Assembly: GCF_018417635.1 (NCBI RefSeq)
Contig: NZ_CP071007.1
Coordinates: 3,968,501 to 4,032,500 of the forward strand
Source of the DNA: Pseudomonas sp. SORT22
GTDB lineage: Bacteria; Pseudomonadota; Gammaproteobacteria; Pseudomonadales; Pseudomonadaceae
DNA length: 64,000 nucleotides
Direction of reading: 5' to 3'
Shown here: piece after piece, positions 29,847-39,156 of the stretch
How the letters are laid out: the number at the start of each line of letters is the position of its first letter
Numbering within the stretch: position 1 is the stretch's first letter
Position numbers and translations under genes: made by a program
Notes under the pieces: model-generated
Databases searched by the model: none
The model's input: the letters and a program-made list of their open reading frames with translations, nothing else
What the model was told of the DNA's origin: nothing

Positions 29847-31040
29847 TCAGTACAGACACTCGACGGCCATGGCCGTGGCTTCACCGCCGCCAATGCAGAT
29901 GGCGGCAATGCCGCGATGCAGGCCTTTCTGACGCAGGGCTGCGAGCAAGGTAACCAGGATGCGCGCGCCGGAAGCGCCGATCGGGTGGCCCAGGGCGCAG
30001 GCGCCGCCATGCACGTTGACCTTGTCGTGGGGCAGGTCCAGGTGCTTCATCGCCGCCAGGGTGACCACGGCAAAGGCTTCGTTGATTTCGAACAGATCGA
30101 CCTCGGCCAGGTTCCAGCCGGTGCGTTTGATCAGCTTGTCGATGGCGCCGATCGGGGCGCTGGGGAACAGCGCCGGGGTGTCGGCGAACGCCGCGTGGCC
30201 ATGGATCACCGCCAGCGGTTTCAAGCCTTGCTTCTCGGCCTGGGAGCGGCGCATCAGCACCAGCGCCGCCGCGCCATCGGAGATGGAGCTTGAGTTGGCC
30301 GCGGTCACCGTGCCACCTTCGCGAAAGGCCGGCTTGAGCTGCGGGATCTTGTCCAGACGGGCCTTGGGCGGCTGCTCGTCGTCGCTGATCAGGCGCTGGG
30401 TCTTGCCCTCGGTGACTTCGACCGGGACGATTTCGCTGGCAAAGCTGCCGTCCTTGATCGCCTGCTGGGCACGGGTCAACGAGGCGATGGCGAAATCGTC
30501 CTGCTGCTGGCGGGTAAAGCCATTGCTTTCGGCGCAGTCCTCGGCAAAGGTGCCCATCAGCCGGCCCTTGTCGTAGGCGTCTTCCAGACCGTCGAAGAAC
30601 ATGTGGTCGATGATCTTGCCATGGCCCATGCGATAACCGCTGCGGGCTTTGTCCAGCAGGTAAGGGGCGTTGGACATGCTCTCCATGCCGCCGGCCACCA
30701 CCACCTCGGCACTGCCGGCCAGCAGCAGGTCGTGGGCCATGATTGCCGCCTGCATGCCCGAGCCGCACATCTTGTTGAGGGTGGTGCAGGTGGTGCCCTT
30801 GTTCAGGCCGGCGCCCAACGCCGCCTGGCGCGCCGGGGCCTGGCCCAGGCCTGCCGGCAGCACGCAGCCGAACAGCACTTGTTCGACGCTGTCGGGGGCA
30901 ACACCTGCGCGCTCGACGGCAGCGCGAATGGCGGCAGCGCCCAGTTGCGGTGCGGTGAGGCTTTTCAGCTCGCCCTGCAGGCCGCCCATGGGCGTGCGCA
31001 CGGCGCTGACGATTACGATCGGATCATTGGCGAGGGTCAT
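29847..31040 (-). CDS. Acetyl-CoA acetyltransferase (thiolase)
   Basis: A 397-residue thiolase. The nucleophilic Cys92 is in [10 protein letters not shown], the catalytic His in [14 protein letters not shown] and the second Cys in [16 protein letters not shown] near the C terminus. It performs the thiolytic cleavage step for the fatty-acyl or short-chain acyl-CoA formed by its neighbours. It is eight bases upstream of the acyl-CoA dehydrogenase gene. Confidence 0.95.
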   Translation of the reverse strand: MTLANDPIVIVSAVRTPMGGLQGELKSLTAPQLGAAAIRAAVERAGVAPDSVEQVLFGCVLPAGLGQAPARQAALGAGLNKGTTCTTLNKMCGSGMQAAIMAHDLLLAGSAEVVVAGGMESMSNAPYLLDKARSGYRMGHGKIIDHMFFDGLEDAYDKGRLMGTFAEDCAESNGFTRQQQDDFAIASLTRAQQAIKDGSFASEIVPVEVTEGKTQRLISDDEQPPKARLDKIPQLKPAFREGGTVTAANSSSISDGAAALVLMRRSQAEKQGLKPLAVIHGHAAFADTPALFPSAPIGAIDKLIKRTGWNLAEVDLFEINEAFAVVTLAAMKHLDLPHDKVNVHGGACALGHPIGASGARILVTLLAALRQKGLHRGIAAICIGGGEATAMAVECLY

Positions 31041-31058
31041 GTTTGAGTGCTCCTGAAA

Positions 31059-31826
31059 TTACTTGGCGGCCATGCGCAAGGCGCCGTCGAGACGGATCAC
31101 CTCACCGTTGAGCATGCTGTTTTCAATGATGTGGCGGGCCAGCGCGGCGTACTCCTGCGGGCGCCCCAGGCGTGGCGGGAACGGCACGCCGGCGGCCAGC
31201 GAGTCGCGCACTTCCTGGGTCATGCCGGCCATCATCGGGGTTTCGAAAATGCCCGGGGCGATGGTCATCACGCGGATGCCGAAGCGCGCCAGCTCACGGG
31301 CCGCCGGCAAGGTCAGGCTGGCAATCGCGCCCTTGGAGGCGGCATAGGCGGCCTGGCCGATCTGGCCGTCATAGGCGGCAATCGAGGCAGTGTTGATGAT
31401 TACCCCGCGCTCGCCGTCAGCGCCCGCCTCGCCTTCAGCCATGGCCGCAGCGGCCAGGCGCAGCAGGTTGAAGCTGCCGATCAGGTTGACGTTGATCACC
31501 CGGCTGAAGCTTTCCAGGCCATGCGGGCCGTTCTTGCCCAGGACCTTCTCGGCGCCGACGATACCGGCGCAGTTGATCAGCCCGTGGATATTGCCGAAGG
31601 CGGCAACCGCCGCATCGATCGCGGCCTGGGCGGCGGCTTCCTGGCTGATGTCGGCCACCGCGAAGTGCGCCCTGGTGCCCAGCTCGCGGGCTTTGGCGGC
31701 GACCGCTTCGGCATTGAGGTCGACCAGCATGACCTGGGCACCGGCCTCGATGAGCATCTGCGCGGTGGCAGCGCCTAGCCCGGAAGCGGCGCCGCTGACG
31801 ATGAAGTTGTTATTGGCAATCTGCAT
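31059..31826 (-). CDS. Short-chain dehydrogenase, 3-hydroxyacyl-CoA dehydrogenase type
   Basis: A 255-residue SDR. The cofactor motif SGAASGLG is near residue 10, an aspartate ends the second strand (VMLVDLN), so NAD is preferred, and the catalytic tetrad uses Ser in [10 protein letters not shown] and Tyr-x3-Lys in AAYAASKGA. The layout resembles type II 3-hydroxyacyl-CoA dehydrogenases (HSD17B10-like), which oxidise 3-hydroxyacyl-CoA in short or branched-chain breakdown. It lies between the thiolase and ligase genes, which fits that step. Confidence 0.92.
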   Translation of the reverse strand: MQIANNNFIVSGAASGLGAATAQMLIEAGAQVMLVDLNAEAVAAKARELGTRAHFAVADISQEAAAQAAIDAAVAAFGNIHGLINCAGIVGAEKVLGKNGPHGLESFSRVINVNLIGSFNLLRLAAAAMAEGEAGADGERGVIINTASIAAYDGQIGQAAYAASKGAIASLTLPAARELARFGIRVMTIAPGIFETPMMAGMTQEVRDSLAAGVPFPPRLGRPQEYAALARHIIENSMLNGEVIRLDGALRMAAK

Positions 31827-31838
31827 GATGTTGGTTCC

Positions 31839-33491
31839 TCAGGCGCTGGCGGTCGACGCCAGCGCGGCCTGTTGTTTGGCTATTTCCTGATTGCGCAGGA
31901 TGAAACGTTGCAGCTTGCCGCTCGGCGTCTTGGGCATCTCGCTGACAAATTCGATTTCCCGTGGGTAGGCGTGGGCATACAGGCGCTGACGCACGTGCTG
32001 CTTGAGGGCCTCGGCCAGTGCTTCGCTCGGCTCTTGGCCTTTGGCCAGCACCACGAATGCCTTGATCAGCTCGGTCCGCTCCGGGTCCGGCTTGCCCACC
32101 ACCGCGGCTTCGATCACCGCCGGGTGTTCGATCAGCGCGCTCTCGACATCGAACGGGCCAACCCGGTAGCCGGAGGTGGTGATCACGTCATCGCTGCGGC
32201 CGACAAAGCTGATGCTGCCGTCGTCGTTGAGCTCGACGGTGTCGCCGCTCAGGTAGTACTTGCCGACGAACGCCTTGGTCGGCAAACCCTGGTAGCCGGC
32301 AAACCAGCACAGCGGCGACTGCTCGCGGTCGACAGCGAGAATGCCCGGCTGCCCCGGCGGCAGTTCGTTGTGTTGTTCATCGAGCACGACGATGCGGTGA
32401 CCGGGGATGGCGAAGCCGGCAGAGCCCAGGTGCACCGGGTGCTGCAGCCCATGGTGGTTGCACAGGACCATGCCCAGTTCGGTCTGCCCGTAATGGTCGT
32501 GAATGGTCACGCCCAGCTCGTCGGCAAACCAGCGGATCACCTGCGGGTTAAGTGGCTCGCCGGCGCTGCTGAGCACCCGCAGGCGGCCCTTGATCGGCGC
32601 GCTGAACTCGCTACCAGCGGCGATCAGCAGGCGGTAGGCCGTCGGCGAGCCGGCCAGGTTGCTGATGGCGTACTTGTTGATGACCCGGCAGGTGCTCTCG
32701 ACGCTGAACGGCCCATCGAAAAACGTGGTGGCATGGCCCAGGGCAAGCGGACCGGTCACGGCGTAATAAAGCCCGTAGGCCCAGCCCGGATCGGCGAGGT
32801 TCCAGAAGCTGTCTTCAGGGCGCAGGTCGATGGCATCGCGCATGTAGCCCTGGAAGGCGACGATGGCCCGCAGCGGCACTTCCAGCGGCTTGGCCGGGCC
32901 GGTGGTGCCGGAGGTGAACATCAGCAGGAACGGTGCCTCGGCCCCCAGCAGCACCGGCTCGCAGTGATCACTGGCCAGCGCCAGTGCGCTGTGAAAGTCG
33001 ATATCGCCGGAGCCTGGCGCAGCGCCCACGCAGATGACCGTCGGGCAGCTATGCACGTCGTCGAGCTTGCTGCGATTATGCGGTTCAGTGACGACTACCT
33101 TGGCTGCGGACTGCTCCAGCCGGTGCTCGATGGCCTTGGGCCCGAATGCGGTAAACAGCGGCTGATACACCGCCCCCAGGCGCCAGGTGGCCAGTACCGT
33201 GATCAGCAGCTCGGCCGTACGCGGCATCAACCCGGCAACCCGGTCGCCGACGCCCACACCCTGGGCCCTGAGCACATTGGCCAGGCGCGCGGCAGAATGT
33301 TGCAGTTGCTCGAAGCTGTAGCGCGCGCTGCTGCCGTCGCGGCCTTCCCAGTTCAGGGCAATACGATTGCCGCCGACATGCCGGTCGCAGCACTCGACGC
33401 AGGCATTGAGTGCCTCAAGGTTGCCCTGCAGGGCAGCCGCAGCGGTGTGCAGGTAGTCGAACCCTTGCGCCGCGGCGCGGTAATCACGCAT
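31839..33491 (-). CDS. Acyl-CoA synthetase (AMP-forming)
   Basis: A 550-residue adenylate-forming ligase. LLMFTSGTTGPAKPLEVP is the P-loop motif, DHYGQTELGMVLCN the A5 segment and ISFVGRSDDVITTSGYRVGPFDVESAL the hinge and A8 segment. The C-terminal lysine is in PKTPSGKLQRFILR. It activates a carboxylic acid for the pathway encoded just downstream. In P. putida KT2440, a cluster of the same five families (the fadDx/fadB2x/fadAx group) has been tied to short-chain acid and alcohol use. Both genes on its upstream side are also on the minus strand. Confidence 0.92.
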   Translation of the reverse strand: MRDYRAAAQGFDYLHTAAAALQGNLEALNACVECCDRHVGGNRIALNWEGRDGSSARYSFEQLQHSAARLANVLRAQGVGVGDRVAGLMPRTAELLITVLATWRLGAVYQPLFTAFGPKAIEHRLEQSAAKVVVTEPHNRSKLDDVHSCPTVICVGAAPGSGDIDFHSALALASDHCEPVLLGAEAPFLLMFTSGTTGPAKPLEVPLRAIVAFQGYMRDAIDLRPEDSFWNLADPGWAYGLYYAVTGPLALGHATTFFDGPFSVESTCRVINKYAISNLAGSPTAYRLLIAAGSEFSAPIKGRLRVLSSAGEPLNPQVIRWFADELGVTIHDHYGQTELGMVLCNHHGLQHPVHLGSAGFAIPGHRIVVLDEQHNELPPGQPGILAVDREQSPLCWFAGYQGLPTKAFVGKYYLSGDTVELNDDGSISFVGRSDDVITTSGYRVGPFDVESALIEHPAVIEAAVVGKPDPERTELIKAFVVLAKGQEPSEALAEALKQHVRQRLYAHAYPREIEFVSEMPKTPSGKLQRFILRNQEIAKQQAALASTASA

Positions 33492-33545
33492 CGCCAGACT
33501 CCTCGTTTGTTATTGTTGGAATAAAACGATTGGTCTGAAGATAGT

Positions 33546-33563
33546 CGCGCCAGAGCTGGCGCG
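33546..33563. repeat. Perfect hairpin between NEL gene and acyl-CoA synthetase gene
   Basis: CGCGCCAG-AG-CTGGCGCG, eight base pairs with a two-base loop. There is no T-run after it on either strand, so it may be an operator or mRNA element. A second dyad GGCCAAA/TTTGGCC (33571-33605) follows with a 21-base loop. Confidence 0.45.
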
Positions 33564-33624
33564 GGACAATGGCCAAAGCTGTCAAAGTGGATGACTGGTT
33601 TGGCCGCTGGCCCTAACGCGACCA

Positions 33625-36600
33625 CTAACTCTCGGCTTTTGTGACAAGCAAGGGCTTGGTCAACGCCACAATCAAGGCCTGTACCTTCTCGGCGCGCTCG
33701 ACCGCCAGCACATCCACAGCAGCGTCGTCGTCCCCCGCCATGTCGGTCAGTTCCTGCAGCCGATCGACGAAGGGCTCTTCAACCTCCGCGAACGATTGCG
33801 GATAAGTGTCACGCAGATAATTGACCCAAAAATCCCGGGAAGCGATGAAGTCCAGCAGTTCATCTCCGGCTTCAGCTGTGCGTACTGTCCTGGCCGCGTC
33901 GTCGAGCTGACGCGAGGTTACCCCCGCCACCCCGCCAAACTGCATGTAACGTGGCTGGCCGGGCAGGTCCAGGGTCTCGGCCAGACCAACCCGATAGGCC
34001 AGGCTGACCTCCACCTCGTCGACGCCCAGGCCGCTGGCCTGACGCGCATGGATATCCTCCCGGGCAACCTGCTCGACACGCTCAAGGCGAAACAAGCGCC
34101 TGGCCACCCCAAGCAAGCGGCTGGCCTGGTTTTCCGAGCCAGGCTGCTGCTCGGCTTGCCACAAGAAGTAACCCACTTCGAGGCTACTGAAGCAATCCGA
34201 AACGCTGTCGACGCAGGTCCTTGCTGCCGAGGCCAGCTTGAACAGGGTCGAACGCAGCGTCTGGCTGTCTACCGCCTCTTCGACAAGGGCCCAGACCCGC
34301 CGGCTCAGGTCCTCGCGGTTCATCCGGTAGTCCGCAGTGCCGCTCAGCTCGCCGAGCAGACGCAGAAAACCTGCACTGTCCTCTGCCCGTGCGAGATCAT
34401 CCCATTGCCCCGCACGCACTTCGTACACCCGCTCATCCAGGGTGGCCAGCCAAAGCGCACGAGCATCGACCGGCAGCTCGTGCTCATCCTCTTCTGGCAA
34501 CTGCATGCCATCGAGCTCGGCCAGGCGTTGCCAGGTCGCCTGTGCCAGGGGATTGCCCTGCAAGTAAATGGCGTCACGGATTACCCCAGGGGTATGGAAA
34601 AAGCGCTCGGGCAAGGTGGCGATCAGATTGTTGCGCAAGTCGGCCTGCTCCAGGAACGGTCGGCTGAGCAACCCGCGCGGCAAAGCTTGCAGGCCGGTGT
34701 TGCGCAAGCTCAGTTCGCGCAAACGGTGCAAGGGCCGCAGGTTGAGGTTGCGCCTCAGCGGGTTGTTGTCCAGCACCAGCATACGCAGTTGGCTCAACCG
34801 GGCCAGTGCATCGACATCCATGGCCTGCAGGGCGATGTGGTTGTGTTCCAGCCTGAGGATGCGCAACCCCGACATGTGCTCGAGACCGGACGGCAACTGG
34901 TCAAAAAAATTGTTGCTCAGGTTCAGCCAGCGAGTGTTCGAAAACGCCCGGAAAAACGACGCCGGCAGCCTGCGCATACGCATGCCGACCATGACCACAT
35001 CGACCACATGAGCAAAGCTGATCTCGCCCGGCAGATTGGGAAAGGTCGGGATATGCCGGCCAACAATGCTCAAGCGATAACCCTGGAGAATCCCGTTCGC
35101 GTCAATGATCGGCTCGCTTTGACGGCGCCAGCAGTGGCGCAGCGCTTCGGCCACGCGATTGCGTGGCGACAACAGCACCGTAGCGCTACCACTTGCTTGC
35201 GCAGGCGCTGCGGCCTCCCAGGTACTCAGCGTCTGATCGAGCACCTGATACTCCTGCTCGAGCCGCTGCAACTCCAGCAGCACTGAAGAGCCACTTTCGC
35301 GCAGACTGGCGATAAAGGCTTCGCGCTGCTCGGCATCAAGGCCGGGAAACAAGGCACACAAGCGGTTGCTGATACTTTGCGCCATCGCCTGCGCAGCCCC
35401 TCGACCACTCAGCAGATACCCTACGCGGCCATCTGCCAGGCGATGTCCCGGGTTGAACCAGCGCCGGATCGGCGCCAGGCCCAGAACCCCTTCCAGTTCG
35501 CTGGCAGCGACCGGCAGCTGGGCAATCAGGTCCGCGCGCATTTGCCCAAGCGCATGCGGCCCCTGCCATCCCAGGCCTTCACGCTGGGCATCATTCAACG
35601 AAGCGGCAATGACCTCTAGCAATCTCCCGCTCAGCTCGACGCCCTCAGCGCCATCTGGCTGATCGCCGTAGAGCTGGTAAACACCTCGCTGGTGGACGAT
35701 GACCCTGAGCAGCCCAGGGCTGTCTTCGGGCTCCAGCCGGTCGAGCAAACGGCTGTAGGGAAAGCGGTCATGCAACGCCAGGTTCACCTCCTGCGGCCAC
35801 CCCGGCAAACGCCGGAGCGCATAGAACACCAGGTGAGCACTGTCCAGCGAACCGCCGTAGCCAAGGTACAGACCTTCACGGGCGCGAGTCAGCTGCGCCA
35901 TCCGAACCAGCATCCGCGCCTGTTCCGCCAGCCCCAGGGGTACGCGCGCCTCGGCTGCCATCAGCGCGCGCGCTTCATCGCTGGCCTGTGCAAGCAAGGC
36001 CAGGCCATAGGCATCGGGTAAGGTGGGGAAGTCCCGCTGGAGCGTTGCCAGCAGCGGGTCATCAGGCAAGTACCGTGTAGAAAGCGACACACCCTGCTGG
36101 TTCTGGGCGAAGCGCTCAAGGGTGTCGCGCAGGCCTATCGGCATCCGGCGGTTTTCCACCAGTATCCCGCGCAGCTCATCTTCATCGATAGCCGCCACCT
36201 GCAACAGCGCACTCACCTCGCTCACGCTCATCAGCCCGGCAGCGGGCCACAGGCGTTCGAGCAGATGCGACTGGCCCTGCCAGGCCAGCGGCCACTCATC
36301 ACGCAAGCGCCAGGCGCGTTCGCCGTTGAACTCGACGACCGGCCCGTACGCGCCGGCACGTTGCTGATGAACCAGGCGCCACGGACCTTGCTGCGGTACC
36401 CGACGGACTTCGTAAACTTCGCCGCGTAGCGGCAGGTAACTGCGCCCGTCGGCCAGGTACAGGCCGCTATCGGTCAAGCGCGAGCCGGCGGGAATGCGCC
36501 CCAGCTGGTAAGAGCGCAGATCCCGGCGCCATAAGCGCGGCTGATTGCTTTCGAGGGTGACCGGCAACAGTGACTGGACAAAATCGCTGCGCTTGAACGC

Positions 36601-38001
36601 TCTGCCGACAATATGAATGCCAGCCCCCAGCGCTACCGTCACAGCCACGGTCTGGGCAACGCCGAGCATATGCTCGAGTGCTTCGCCGCGATGCCCGCGC
36701 AGCCAGTCTTCGGCCCCTTCGAACACCTCGCTCAAGGTCTGCAGTGCAAGATGCCCGAGCAACAACCCACCCACAGTGGGAACGAACAGGCCGACCAGGT
36801 TGAGTGCCGTCCAACCGGCCGCAGCCAGATCAGAACGCCACGCTCGGGTCGCCGCACTGTCGACATCGGCGCTCGGCACCGCCAGTACCCGGGCATCGGC
36901 CTTGATCCGCGCCAGTTGCAACTGACAGAGCCCGATGAACAATTCGCCGCGCAGGAGCGTGCCATTCAAATCCAGGTCAACGCTTGAATCGGTGAGCCTG
37001 GTTGCCAGCAACGTTGCAAAACCCGCACGCTGCTGCAAGCCGATCAACGTGCTGAAGTAGCCGCGATAAGCTTCGGATTCTTTGAGCAATTCAGCCAGCG
37101 CGGTGTTGAAGGCAAACCAGGAACGGTAACTGCGCAAAGGCTGCTGCCGATCGGTCGGAAAATACACCAACAACCCGCGAATCAGGCTGGCCTCGGTCCA
37201 GCGCAGCGCCCCTTGCGGCGGGTCGCCGCGCACTTCGAAAACCACCGCACCGCTAACCTGGCAGTTCAGCGCACTCAGTTGATAAATACGTACTTCCAAC
37301 CCGCCATGGCTGACCTGGGATGCGCCCGAGACGACTTGCTCGAGCATCTGGTAGGCCAGCGCATCGATCTGCCCGCGTAAATGAGCGAGGCGCGCAGCCA
37401 CTTGCAGGGCCAGGCGCTTTTCCTCGGCCAGGTCCTGCTCAGCCGGCGCGAAGACATCCTCCACATGCTGCTGGAAACGCCTGCCCACATCCAGCTCACG
37501 GCAGACGCTGGCCACTTTTTCGGGCGCATCGAGCAAAACTGTCTCGAGTTCGCCCGCAGTGACGATCGCTGTCCCGGCATAGTAGCTGCTCGCGGCTGTC
37601 TGGCGAGCGCCAAAGCCTTGCAGCAGGCGCTGCATCAAGGGCTGGGTGAGCAGAATCGTATCATCGCTAGGCAGCCCGATACCCTGGCTAGGCTTGAAGT
37701 CGCGCAGTACTTCGCGCCATTGGTCGCTGTCGAGGTTGCCCTGGTAGTTGAGCTTGTCGTGCAGTGCGTCTGCCAGCAACGGCTTGGCGAAAGCATCAAT
37801 GGCCTGGAGTTCATCCAGGGTTGCGTGGACGGCTAGCTGGCTGTGCCGCAGCCTTGCGAAATCGTCGCGCAAATCATTGATCTGCTCGACGGAGGCGGTT
37901 CTAAGCCAGTCAGGCAGGATATGACCGATGAATTCATCGGTCACCCCGGGCTGGGCGATCGCAGGCGGTGTGGCTGGGGATCGGGTGGCAGGATTAGGCA
38001 C
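33625..38001 (-). CDS. LRR-NEL type E3 ubiquitin ligase effector with dermonecrotic-toxin-like N-terminal region
   Basis: About 1458 residues from GTG at 38001, which has AGGA eight bases upstream; a TTG two codons earlier is poorly placed. The N-terminal region is of DUF6543 type. A hydrophobic hairpin (about 389-463) holds an acidic loop, followed by a DGRSYLPLRGEVYEVRR-type module and a GPWRL segment. LRRs occupy about 1000-1160 (WLNLSNNFFDQLP, LRILRLEHNHI, LRMLVLDNNPL). The NEL domain from about 1173 has the catalytic Cys1263 in ARTCVDSV, a C-x-D motif as in IpaH/SspH/SlrP. Predicted activity is ubiquitin transfer onto host proteins. It lies 44 bases downstream of an AraC-type regulator on the same strand. 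The secretion route is not visible. Confidence 0.82.
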   Translation of the reverse strand: MPNPATRSPATPPAIAQPGVTDEFIGHILPDWLRTASVEQINDLRDDFARLRHSQLAVHATLDELQAIDAFAKPLLADALHDKLNYQGNLDSDQWREVLRDFKPSQGIGLPSDDTILLTQPLMQRLLQGFGARQTAASSYYAGTAIVTAGELETVLLDAPEKVASVCRELDVGRRFQQHVEDVFAPAEQDLAEEKRLALQVAARLAHLRGQIDALAYQMLEQVVSGASQVSHGGLEVRIYQLSALNCQVSGAVVFEVRGDPPQGALRWTEASLIRGLLVYFPTDRQQPLRSYRSWFAFNTALAELLKESEAYRGYFSTLIGLQQRAGFATLLATRLTDSSVDLDLNGTLLRGELFIGLCQLQLARIKADARVLAVPSADVDSAATRAWRSDLAAAGWTALNLVGLFVPTVGGLLLGHLALQTLSEVFEGAEDWLRGHRGEALEHMLGVAQTVAVTVALGAGIHIVGRAFKRSDFVQSLLPVTLESNQPRLWRRDLRSYQLGRIPAGSRLTDSGLYLADGRSYLPLRGEVYEVRRVPQQGPWRLVHQQRAGAYGPVVEFNGERAWRLRDEWPLAWQGQSHLLERLWPAAGLMSVSEVSALLQVAAIDEDELRGILVENRRMPIGLRDTLERFAQNQQGVSLSTRYLPDDPLLATLQRDFPTLPDAYGLALLAQASDEARALMAAEARVPLGLAEQARMLVRMAQLTRAREGLYLGYGGSLDSAHLVFYALRRLPGWPQEVNLALHDRFPYSRLLDRLEPEDSPGLLRVIVHQRGVYQLYGDQPDGAEGVELSGRLLEVIAASLNDAQREGLGWQGPHALGQMRADLIAQLPVAASELEGVLGLAPIRRWFNPGHRLADGRVGYLLSGRGAAQAMAQSISNRLCALFPGLDAEQREAFIASLRESGSSVLLELQRLEQEYQVLDQTLSTWEAAAPAQASGSATVLLSPRNRVAEALRHCWRRQSEPIIDANGILQGYRLSIVGRHIPTFPNLPGEISFAHVVDVVMVGMRMRRLPASFFRAFSNTRWLNLSNNFFDQLPSGLEHMSGLRILRLEHNHIALQAMDVDALARLSQLRMLVLDNNPLRRNLNLRPLHRLRELSLRNTGLQALPRGLLSRPFLEQADLRNNLIATLPERFFHTPGVIRDAIYLQGNPLAQATWQRLAELDGMQLPEEDEHELPVDARALWLATLDERVYEVRAGQWDDLARAEDSAGFLRLLGELSGTADYRMNREDLSRRVWALVEEAVDSQTLRSTLFKLASAARTCVDSVSDCFSSLEVGYFLWQAEQQPGSENQASRLLGVARRLFRLERVEQVAREDIHARQASGLGVDEVEVSLAYRVGLAETLDLPGQPRYMQFGGVAGVTSRQLDDAARTVRTAEAGDELLDFIASRDFWVNYLRDTYPQSFAEVEEPFVDRLQELTDMAGDDDAAVDVLAVERAEKVQALIVALTKPLLVTKAES

Positions 38002-38045
38002 GTTCAAGGTCCTGGGGGAATGGCAATCCTCCAGCCTAGAAACGC

Positions 38046-39083
38046 TTAACCATCACTGGCAGCATGAGGCGTTTCACCCTGGCCGATCAATGCCCGATAA
38101 TGGCCCGGGTTGCAGCCATACCACTTGCGAAAGGCCTTGTAGAACGAGCTGCTGTCAGCAAACCCCAGGCGCTCGGCGATTTCGGCGAAGCTTATCTGTT
38201 CCTGGGCCAGCCAGGCGATTGCCAGCTCCTTGCGTACACTGTCCTTGAGGCCCTGGTAGGTGGCGCCCTCCTCGGCCAGGCGTCGACGCAGGGTCGAGGC
38301 CGATATGCACAGTTGCTGGGCCTGGGCCTCGGTTTCCGGCCAATCACCGGCGGGAAGCTGGCGCAGCGATTCCTTGATCCGCCGCGCCAGGCTCGCCGGG
38401 TCGCGGTACTTGACCAGAATATTGGCCGGCGCCTCGGCCAGAAAGCGCTGCAACTCTTCAGGCGTGCGCTTGAGCGGCAGGTCCAGGCAATCGGCGGCAA
38501 AGATCATCCGCGTGCGTGGCCGGTCAAACTGCAGGTTCTCCGAGAACATCACCCGGTAATCGTCGCAAAACGGCGGCTCGGCGCACCGCAGCTCAATGGC
38601 CAGGATCGGGATGCGCCGCCCGGCCAGCCAGCAGGCGACGCCATGCACAATCATCCAGAAGGTAAAGTAGGTGAAGGCCCGGCGCGGCTCATCCCGGGGC
38701 TCGCCGATGACGATCTCCGCCAGGCTTTGCTGGCGCACCAGCGCCGGCTGCAGGTGCTCGAGCATCAGCCCGAGAAACGCCAGGGCGCTTTCAAGCCCGG
38801 CGCCCAACGTGGGCTGGGCCATGGACGAACGGCACACAAAGGCCAGGCTGCCCGTGCGCAGGCCACGCGGGTCCATGCAGAAGAACTCATCGTGGCAACG
38901 ACGAGCCAGCAGCCGCCAGAGCTGCGCGTAGGCCCCGGCGGGCACCCGCGCATCGGCCTGCTGCAACTGTTCGGGGTCGATCCCCACACGACTGAGCAGG
39001 GCCTGGCTCGCGGCGCCGGGGGCGCAGCTTTGCAGCAGCGCCTCGCGCACCAGTTGCATGGAGATGGTGTCTTTCTCCGCCAT
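38046..39083 (-). CDS. AraC family transcriptional regulator
   Basis: A 345-residue regulator with an N-terminal Arabinose_bd-type (OruR-like) domain (about 1-200) and a C-terminal AraC double HTH (about 235-335, with FAEIAERLGFADSSSFYKAFRKWYG). ATG at 39083 has AAGG upstream; a 13-residue extension is rejected. Similar regulators sit near short-chain acid or ornithine catabolic genes. Because it is only 44 bases upstream of the LRR-NEL gene, and both read the same way, it could control the NEL gene, the acyl-CoA operon beyond it, or both. Confidence 0.85.
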   Translation of the reverse strand: MAEKDTISMQLVREALLQSCAPGAASQALLSRVGIDPEQLQQADARVPAGAYAQLWRLLARRCHDEFFCMDPRGLRTGSLAFVCRSSMAQPTLGAGLESALAFLGLMLEHLQPALVRQQSLAEIVIGEPRDEPRRAFTYFTFWMIVHGVACWLAGRRIPILAIELRCAEPPFCDDYRVMFSENLQFDRPRTRMIFAADCLDLPLKRTPEELQRFLAEAPANILVKYRDPASLARRIKESLRQLPAGDWPETEAQAQQLCISASTLRRRLAEEGATYQGLKDSVRKELAIAWLAQEQISFAEIAERLGFADSSSFYKAFRKWYGCNPGHYRALIGQGETPHAASDG

Positions 39084-39156
39084 CAGCAGTCGTTCGCCTT
39101 GCCTGTAGTGTTTGCCCGCCATCTTAGGGGCCCGCCGGGAAAAAACCAGCCCCGCC

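Noticed and set aside
31872..33524. A 550-residue open frame antisense to the acyl-CoA synthetase
   Set aside because: The opposite strand has all adenylate-forming motifs; this frame is a codon-bias shadow with no recognisable fold.
33796..35286. A 496-residue plus-strand open frame opposite the LRR-NEL gene
   Set aside because: Its composition (Gln, Pro, Arg) is that of an antisense frame, and the LRR and NEL motifs are on the minus strand.
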